A DNA stretch of 37,194 nucleotides from JAEZVV01 sp036652035 (GTDB taxonomy: Bacteria; Pseudomonadota; Gammaproteobacteria; Burkholderiales; Burkholderiaceae_F): the NCBI GenBank assembly GCA_036652035.1, contig JAVVWR010000027.1, positions 1 to 37,194 of the forward strand. The letters are read 5' to 3'. Under the pieces are notes generated by a model. The model was given only the letters and a program-made list of their open reading frames with translations. It was not told the origin of the DNA and ran no database searches. How positions within the stretch are numbered: the first letter of the stretch is position 1; each line of letters opens with the position of its first letter. This document shows positions 32,462 through 37,194 of this stretch, piece after piece. A program made the translations under genes and the position numbers.

Positions 32462-33802
32462 TTAGATGAAGCCTTCCGCCGCCGCGAACAAATAACCCGC
32501 GGCACAGGCGGTGCTCACACCGATCAAGCCCGGCAGGATGAAGCTGTGGTTGATCACGTACTTGCCGATCTTGGTCGTCCCCGAGCGATCGAACTGGATC
32601 GTCGCCAGATCGCTCGGGTAGGTCGGCAGAATGTAATAGCCGTAGCAGGCCGCCGAGAAAGCCACCACATAGCCCGGCGGCAGCCCGATCGCGAGCGCCA
32701 CGGGGACGATCGCGGCGATCGCCGCGGCTTGCGAGTTGACCAGCTTGGAGACCAGCAACAGCACCAGGGCGTAGGTCCAGGGCGCGCTCTTGATCGTTTC
32801 CGTCAGGCCGGCCTTGAGACTGTCCATGTGGGCTGCGAACATGGTGTCGGCCATCCACGCCACGCCAAACACTGCCACCACCGCGATCATGCCGGCGCGG
32901 AACACTTCGTTCTTGCCGATCTCGGCCGCCCGAGTTTTGGTGAACACGATGATCAAAGCGCCGGCGAGCAGCATGAACATCTGGATCGTCAGCACCATGT
33001 TGAGGGGCTTGCCCTTGATGCTGGGGCGGAGTTCGGCAAATGCGCCGAGCAGGGCCACAACCGCGATCGCTCCCATGAAGATCCACATCGCCAGCCACTG
33101 GTCACGCGAGAGCTTTTGCCCCAGCAAGGTGATGGATTCGCCGTAGACACGCTTTTTGTTTTCGGGATCGGCAATGTAGGCCTGGAATTCAGGATCTTTG
33201 TCGAGGTCCTTGCCGCGGAACCAGGAAAAGATGCCGATCGCCAGAACACCCACCATGGCAGCGGGAATGGTGATCATCAGCAGATCGATGAAACCAATGG
33301 CATGGCCATTGATGGGGTAGTTGGCAAGAAACGCCACTAGAGAGACGACGGCGACCGAGACCGGGCTGGCGATGATGCCCATCTGGCTGGCGATCGAGCT
33401 GCCAGCCATGGGGCGCTCGGGACGAATCCCGTTTTTGATCGCCACGTCGTAGATAATCGGCAGCATGGTGTAGACCACGTGGCCGGTGCCGCACAGGATC
33501 GTCAAGCCGAAGGTCGTGAACGGGGCGAGGATCGAGACGTATTTCGGATTTCTTCGCAGCAATTTTTCGGCGCCTTGCAAGAGGACGTCGAGTCCACCTG
33601 AAGCCTGCAGCGTGGCCGAGGCTGCCACCACGGCAATGATGGTGAGCATCACATCGATCGGCGGTTTTCCGGGCGCCAAACCAAAAACGAACACCAGCAG
33701 CACCATGCCGATGCCACCCAAAAGACCGAGAGCAACGCCGCCTTTGCGCGCGCCATAAAAAAGGCAGATCAGGATGATCGCTAGCTGAAGTCCGAATTCC
33801 AC
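32462..33802 (-). CDS. dcuB: Anaerobic C4-dicarboxylate transporter DcuB
   Basis: This 446-residue inner-membrane antiporter (E. coli DcuB is also 446) exchanges external fumarate or malate for succinate under anaerobic conditions. Identity to E. coli DcuB is high throughout: ILICLFYGARKGG at the N-terminus, DVMLTIIAVVAASATLQASG, LCGTGHVVYTMLPIIYDVAI, FSWFRGKDLDKD and GYYILPTYPSDLA. The start is GTG at 33802, with GGGAGAGGATT just upstream, giving VEFGLQLAIILICLFYG; a longer frame to 33856 has no support. It is divergent from class I fumarase, whose product and substrate it would carry. Confidence 0.96.
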   Translation of the reverse strand: MEFGLQLAIILICLFYGARKGGVALGLLGGIGMVLLVFVFGLAPGKPPIDVMLTIIAVVAASATLQASGGLDVLLQGAEKLLRRNPKYVSILAPFTTFGLTILCGTGHVVYTMLPIIYDVAIKNGIRPERPMAGSSIASQMGIIASPVSVAVVSLVAFLANYPINGHAIGFIDLLMITIPAAMVGVLAIGIFSWFRGKDLDKDPEFQAYIADPENKKRVYGESITLLGQKLSRDQWLAMWIFMGAIAVVALLGAFAELRPSIKGKPLNMVLTIQMFMLLAGALIIVFTKTRAAEIGKNEVFRAGMIAVVAVFGVAWMADTMFAAHMDSLKAGLTETIKSAPWTYALVLLLVSKLVNSQAAAIAAIVPVALAIGLPPGYVVAFSAACYGYYILPTYPSDLATIQFDRSGTTKIGKYVINHSFILPGLIGVSTACAAGYLFAAAEGFI

Positions 33803-33827
33803 AATCCTCTCCCTACCGAGACACGAT

Positions 33828-33858
33828 GCTTGCAAGGTATACGGGCATGAGTGCAAGC
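33828..33858. promoter_or_regulatory. Inverted repeat upstream of dcuB
   Basis: GCTTGCA (33828-33834) and TGCAAGC (33852-33858) are perfect 7-bp arms 17 bp apart, starting 26 bp before the dcuB start codon. They could be an operator or a 5'-leader hairpin; the binding factor is unknown. Confidence 0.4.
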
Positions 33859-33934
33859 CCTTGTTGGCAGATCAAGTCGTGGATGGAAATAAGGGAAAAT
33901 GCTCGGTCTCAAGGGCTTGTGATGCCGCGTGCGC

Positions 33935-33980
33935 GACATCAAATGTCATACACACGTAATCGAGGATGCTCTATGACATC
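33935..33980. promoter_or_regulatory. Three GACAT half-sites upstream of the fumarase gene
   Basis: GACATCAAATGTC (33935-33947) is a 5-3-5 dyad, and a third GACATC lies at 33975-33980. ATGTCAT (33943-33949) and ATGACAT (33973-33979) are inverted, with centres 30 bp (about three helical turns) apart. This looks like an operator array; the regulator is unknown. Confidence 0.4.
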
Positions 33981-34017
33981 GAAGTGCATCCCGTGTTGAT
34001 TGCCAATGGAGTTCCAC

Positions 34018-35547
34018 ATGAGCACCGTGATCAAGCAAGACGACCTGATCGAAAGCGTCGCCTCCGCGCTGCAATACATCAGCTACTACCATCCCGCCGA
34101 TTTCATCTCGCACCTGGCCGCTGCCTATGAGCGCGAGCAAAGCCCGGCGGCCAAGGATGCGATCGCCCAGATCCTCGCCAACTCCAAGATGTCGGCCGAG
34201 GGCAAGCGCCCGATGTGCCAGGACACGGGTCTGGTGATCGTGTTCGCCAAGGTCGGCATGGACCTCAAGTGGGAAGGCTTCACCGGCTCGGTCGAAGACG
34301 CGATCAACGAAGGCGTGCGCCGCGGCTATCTGAACCCCGACAATGTGTTGCGCGCCTCGGCAGTCAACCCGCCCGAATTCGGCCGCAAGAACACCAAGGA
34401 CAACTCGCCGGCGGTGATTCACTGGCAAGTGGTTCCGGGCGACAAGCTCGAGATCAAGATCGCGGCCAAGGGCGGCGGCTCGGAAAACAAGAGCAAGCTC
34501 GTGATGCTCAACCCCAGCGATTCGATCGTCGACTGGGTGATGAAAACCGTGCCGACGATGGGTGCGGGCTGGTGCCCGCCCGGCATTCTCGGCATCGGCA
34601 TCGGCGGCACTGCCGAGAAGGCCGCTCTGATGGCCAAGGAAGTTCTCAACGAGCCGCTCGACATGCAGGAGCTGCTGGCTCGCGGTCCGCAGACCGACGT
34701 CGAAAAACTGCGCGTCGAGATCTATGAAAAGGTCAACGCGCTGGGCATCGGTGCCCAGGGTCTGGGCGGCCTGACCACCGTGCTCGACGTCAAGATCGAC
34801 ATGTACCCGACCCACGCCGCCAGCAAGCCGGTGGCGATGATGCCCAACTGCGCCGCGACCCGTCACGCGCACTTCGTGCTCGACGGCTCGGGCCCGGTTC
34901 ACCTCGACCCGCCGGCGCTGGATTCGTGGCCCGACATCACCTGGGCGCCGGACTACAACAAGAGCAAGAAGGTTGACATCAACCAGGTGACCAAGGCAGA
35001 GATCGCCTCGTGGCAGCCGGGCGACACGCTGCTGCTCTCCGGCAAGATCCTCACCGGGCGCGATGCCGCCCACAAGCGGATCCAGGACATGCTGGCCAAG
35101 GGCGAGCCGCTGCCGGTCGACTTCCATGGCAAGGCGATCTACTACGTCGGCCCGGTCGATCCGGTGCGCGACGAAGTGGTCGGCCCCGCGGGCCCCACCA
35201 CCTCGACCCGGATGGACAAGTTTGTCGAGATGATGCTGGCCGAGCCGGTCGGCCTGGGCTTGATGATCGGCAAGGGCGATCGCGGCCCGGCGGCCCGCGC
35301 CGCGATCAAGAAGCACAAGAGCGCCTACCTGATGGTCGTGGGGGGCGCCGCCTATCTGGTCGCCAAGGCGATCAAGCAGTCGAAGGTGCTGGGCTTTGGC
35401 GACCTCGGCATGGAAGCGATCTACGAGTTCGACGTTCAAGACATGCCGGTGACGGTGGCGGTCGATTGCGAAGGCAATTCGGTGCATGAGACCGCGCCCA
35501 AGGTCTGGCAGGCCAAGATCGGAAAGATTCCGGTGACGCTGGAATAA
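34018..35547 (+). CDS. Class I fumarate hydratase ([4Fe-4S])
   Basis: This 509-residue cytoplasmic enzyme interconverts fumarate and malate through an oxygen-sensitive [4Fe-4S] cluster. The three cluster cysteines are likely Cys67 (MCQDTG), Cys186 (GAGWCPPG) and Cys278 (MMPNCAATRHAHF), equivalent to Cys105, 224 and 318 of E. coli FumA. The C-terminal beta domain (about 330 on) has VGPAGPTTSTRMDKF and MIGKGDRGP. Both alpha and beta domains are in one chain. GGAG lies 6 nt before the ATG. It is divergent from dcuB, forming a C4-dicarboxylate use module, and is followed by a strong terminator. Confidence 0.96.
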   Translation: MSTVIKQDDLIESVASALQYISYYHPADFISHLAAAYEREQSPAAKDAIAQILANSKMSAEGKRPMCQDTGLVIVFAKVGMDLKWEGFTGSVEDAINEGVRRGYLNPDNVLRASAVNPPEFGRKNTKDNSPAVIHWQVVPGDKLEIKIAAKGGGSENKSKLVMLNPSDSIVDWVMKTVPTMGAGWCPPGILGIGIGGTAEKAALMAKEVLNEPLDMQELLARGPQTDVEKLRVEIYEKVNALGIGAQGLGGLTTVLDVKIDMYPTHAASKPVAMMPNCAATRHAHFVLDGSGPVHLDPPALDSWPDITWAPDYNKSKKVDINQVTKAEIASWQPGDTLLLSGKILTGRDAAHKRIQDMLAKGEPLPVDFHGKAIYYVGPVDPVRDEVVGPAGPTTSTRMDKFVEMMLAEPVGLGLMIGKGDRGPAARAAIKKHKSAYLMVVGGAAYLVAKAIKQSKVLGFGDLGMEAIYEFDVQDMPVTVAVDCEGNSVHETAPKVWQAKIGKIPVTLE

Positions 35548-35594
35548 GCCTCGAGGAGGCAGACGCCGGGCCGGGCGACCGGCTTGGCGCGCGG

Positions 35595-35623
35595 AAGGCC
35601 GCAGCTTGCTGCGGCCTTTTTTT
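35595..35623 (+). terminator. Rho-independent terminator after fumarase
   Basis: AAGGCCGCAG (35595-35604) pairs with CTGCGGCCTT (35609-35618) around CTTG, continuing into seven T. Confidence 0.93.
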
Positions 35624-35781
35624 GGGGCGGGCAATGGATGGCCGGGTCAACGGGCTGCGCTCAATCTGGTTGCCCGCAGCGTTGCAAGCATGCATCGATC
35701 CCGTTGGCTGCGTCATGGGGCTGACACACTGAACGCCATCAAACAAGGCAGCGCCTGCGCCTTGTCCACCGGAGCCTCGCG

Positions 35782-36111
35782 ATGGCCGATGAACCGAACT
35801 ACGTCACCGAACGCTGGAGCAAGTACTTCGACGAGATTGATCAGGAGATCGTTCGCCTGGCGGTCATTCTCGAGGTTCGCATCCTTGAGCCTGGCGTGAT
35901 CGAGCGCATTCTCAAGGGCGATGCGACCGTCTGCGGACGGCCGCGGGAAGCCAGCTTCGAGAAGCTGCGCGGTCTCCTGACCATGCACTACTCGACCCGC
36001 GCCAAGGCGATCGAAGCCCTCGGGCCGGAAGCAGCGATCCGCATCGTTCATGAAACCGTGGCCCGGTTGCGCGCGCGCCTCGGCGGTGGCGTGGGCAGCC
36101 CCTTGGGCTGA
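35782..36111 (+). CDS. Hypothetical 109-residue protein upstream of ppk2
   Basis: I do not recognise this protein. It has 109 residues, is mostly charged and probably helical, begins MADEPNYVTERWSKYFDEID and has no signal peptide, membrane helix or Cys cluster (one Cys). GGAG lies 7 nt before the ATG. It ends 41 bp before the PPK2 start on the same strand, so the two may be co-transcribed and the function could relate to polyphosphate or stress. The protein-like composition and ribosome site favour a real gene. Confidence 0.7.
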   Translation: MADEPNYVTERWSKYFDEIDQEIVRLAVILEVRILEPGVIERILKGDATVCGRPREASFEKLRGLLTMHYSTRAKAIEALGPEAAIRIVHETVARLRARLGGGVGSPLG

Positions 36112-36152
36112 ATCACTTGAAACCTCCCGACCAGGATCTCGCAGGTGAAACC

Positions 36153-37019
36153 ATGAAAGCCGATAAAGCGAAAGTCCATGAGGCCAAGCCGCTGTCCGAG
36201 GCGGCGAACTCTTCCAACGCGGCGCTGCCGGAACTCGGCCCCCCTGCCGAACTCTCGGCCAAGGCGTATGCCAAGGTCCTCAAGAAATTGCATGTCGAGC
36301 TGGTGCAATTGCAGGAGTGGGTTCGCACTCACGGGCTCAAGGTGTGCATCGTGTTCGAAGGGCGTGACGGCGCGGGCAAGGGCGGCACGATCAAGGCCTT
36401 GACCGAACGCGTCAGCCCCCGTGTGTTCCGGGTGGTGGCTCTGCCGGCACCGACCGAGCGCGAGAAGAGCCAGATGTACATCCAGCGCTACATCGGCCAT
36501 CTGCCGGCGGCGGGTGAAGTCGTCATCTTCGACCGCAGTTGGTACAACCGCGCCGGAGTCGAGCGGGTGATGGGTTTCTGCACCGAGGCGCAGGCGGAAC
36601 GCTTTCTCGGGGCGGCGCCCCTGGTCGAAAAGGCCTTTGTCGACTCCGGCATCATCCTGCTCAAGTACTGGCTCGAAGTCAGTCCCGAAGAGCAGACCCG
36701 CCGCCTCCAGGACCGCATCAAGGATGGCCGCAAGACCTGGAAGCTCTCGCCGATGGACCTCAAGTCGTATGGCCGCTGGTTCGATTACTCGCGCGCCCGC
36801 GACGCGATGTTCGAGGCCACCGACAGCGAATGGGCGCCGTGGCTTGTCGTTCACTCCGACGACAAGCGCCGCGCTCGGCTCAACGTGATCCAGCACATCC
36901 TGGCGAGCGTTCCGCACAAGCGCCTGCCGCGTGAAAAAATCGTTCTGCCCAAGCGCCAGAAGCGCGGTGACTACGTCGAGAGCCAATACCCGTTCAAGTT
37001 CATTCCCGAGCCGTTCTGA
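36153..37019 (+). CDS. ppk2: Polyphosphate kinase 2 (PPK2)
   Basis: This 288-residue cytoplasmic P-loop kinase moves phosphate between polyphosphate and nucleotides, often forming ADP/ATP or GDP/GTP from polyphosphate. Walker A is EGRDGAGKGG (69-78); Walker B is VVIFDRSWYNRAGVERVMGF; the lid region is RIKDGRKTWKLSPMDLKSYG. One catalytic domain is present, as in class I single-domain PPK2. The first 30 or so residues are a variable, charged extension. I chose the ATG at 36153 (AGGTG upstream) over a TTG 12 codons earlier. It is followed directly by a long terminator. Confidence 0.94.
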   Translation: MKADKAKVHEAKPLSEAANSSNAALPELGPPAELSAKAYAKVLKKLHVELVQLQEWVRTHGLKVCIVFEGRDGAGKGGTIKALTERVSPRVFRVVALPAPTEREKSQMYIQRYIGHLPAAGEVVIFDRSWYNRAGVERVMGFCTEAQAERFLGAAPLVEKAFVDSGIILLKYWLEVSPEEQTRRLQDRIKDGRKTWKLSPMDLKSYGRWFDYSRARDAMFEATDSEWAPWLVVHSDDKRRARLNVIQHILASVPHKRLPREKIVLPKRQKRGDYVESQYPFKFIPEPF

Positions 37020-37035
37020 GCGGATTGATCCAGGC

Positions 37036-37069
37036 GAAAAAACGGGCGCAGCTTTCGCTGCGCCCGTTT
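37036..37069. terminator. Bidirectional terminator after ppk2
   Basis: AAACGGGCGCAGC (37040-37052) pairs with GCTGCGCCCGTTT (37057-37069) around TTTC. The 13-bp stem is preceded by A-rich sequence, which gives a T-run of six on the minus strand. It therefore mainly serves the minus-strand gene at the right edge, and possibly ppk2 as well. Confidence 0.88.
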
Positions 37070-37104
37070 CAATTCAAGCCGCTATCTGAAGCTGATGCGC
37101 TGCT

Positions 37105-37194
37105 TTAGACGGCCTTGATCGGAACAAACTTCGGGTTCGCGGTCGTGCCCTTGATGCCCTGCTCGGCCATCTTGCGACGGACGAAGGCGATCTG
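37105..37194 (-). CDS. 3' end of an unidentified minus-strand gene (partial)
   Basis: The last 29 codons and a TAA are in frame to the window edge; the tail ends PKFVPIKAV. Codon use and the terminator just beyond support a real gene. I cannot identify the family from this fragment. Confidence 0.65.
   Translation of the reverse strand, partial: QIAFVRRKMAEQGIKGTTANPKFVPIKAV

Noticed and set aside
33852..33880. Possible FNR box TTGTTGGCAGATCAA upstream of dcuB
   Set aside because: Only the ATCAA half is right; the other half is poor and the spacing is wrong by one base.
36117..36152. TTG start for PPK2 12 codons upstream
   Set aside because: No ribosome site ahead of the TTG; the ATG at 36153 has an AGGTG at a suitable distance.

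Overview
The window is GC-rich (roughly two thirds G+C by eye) and densely packed with genes. It looks like part of a betaproteobacterial chromosome. The pointers are a DUF3079 protein, a class I fumarase of about 509 residues, a narXL / narK1K2GHJI cluster and a napDAGHB cluster. Rhodocyclales or Burkholderiales is my inference from gene content; no rRNA or other taxonomic marker is present. There are no tRNA or rRNA genes, IS elements, integrases, CRISPR arrays or phage genes that I can see.

Layout, left to right. (1) 149-4466, minus strand: an alpha/beta hydrolase, a small Cys-rich DUF3079 protein, and a two-gene unit made of a DcuC-type carrier and an AbgA-like M20 amidohydrolase, closed by a strong terminator. 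(2) 4467-5185: a 719-bp gene-free divergent region. (3) 5186-7208, plus strand: an overlapping pair of an AllC/HyuC-type N-carbamoyl amidohydrolase and an orotate-phosphoribosyltransferase-like protein. (4) 7189-18202, minus strand: the respiratory nitrate reductase block, transcribed narK1-narK2-narG-narH-narJ-narI, with a beta-carbonic anhydrase and a hemerythrin-domain protein downstream of narI. (5) 18422-20980, plus strand: narX-narL. The divergent control region holds an FNR-type box and a NarL-type 7-2-7 site. (6) 21311-23419, plus strand: a secreted SdsA1-type alkyl sulfatase, apparently independent, with a CRP-like site upstream. (7) 23596-28814, minus strand: napD-napA-napG-napH-napB, with a perfect FNR box and a very good NarL/NarP 7-2-7 site upstream. 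(8) 29016-32364, minus strand: a lipoprotein peptidase-like hydrolase and a NatA/NatB-type ABC transporter, all joined by ATGA overlaps. (9) dcuB (minus) and class I fumarase (plus), divergent. (10) A small unknown protein and a PPK2 polyphosphate kinase (plus), then the last codons of an unrecognised minus-strand gene.

How it works together: most of the window serves anaerobic or microaerobic respiration. NarK1/NarK2 move nitrate in and nitrite out. NarGHI reduces nitrate on the cytoplasmic face and NapAB in the periplasm, with NapGH rather than NapC likely feeding electrons from quinol. NarXL senses nitrate, and FNR-type and NarL-type sites lie in front of both reductase operons with closely similar geometry. 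DcuB, DcuC and class I fumarase handle C4-dicarboxylates, typical of fumarate/malate use without oxygen.

I found no convincing wholly new system. The best leads are the paired nar/nap control regions, the carbonic anhydrase and hemerythrin genes attached to the nar operon, the DcuC-AbgA pairing, the amidohydrolase-OPRT pair with an altered PRPP motif, and the NapC-less nap operon with a long NapA.
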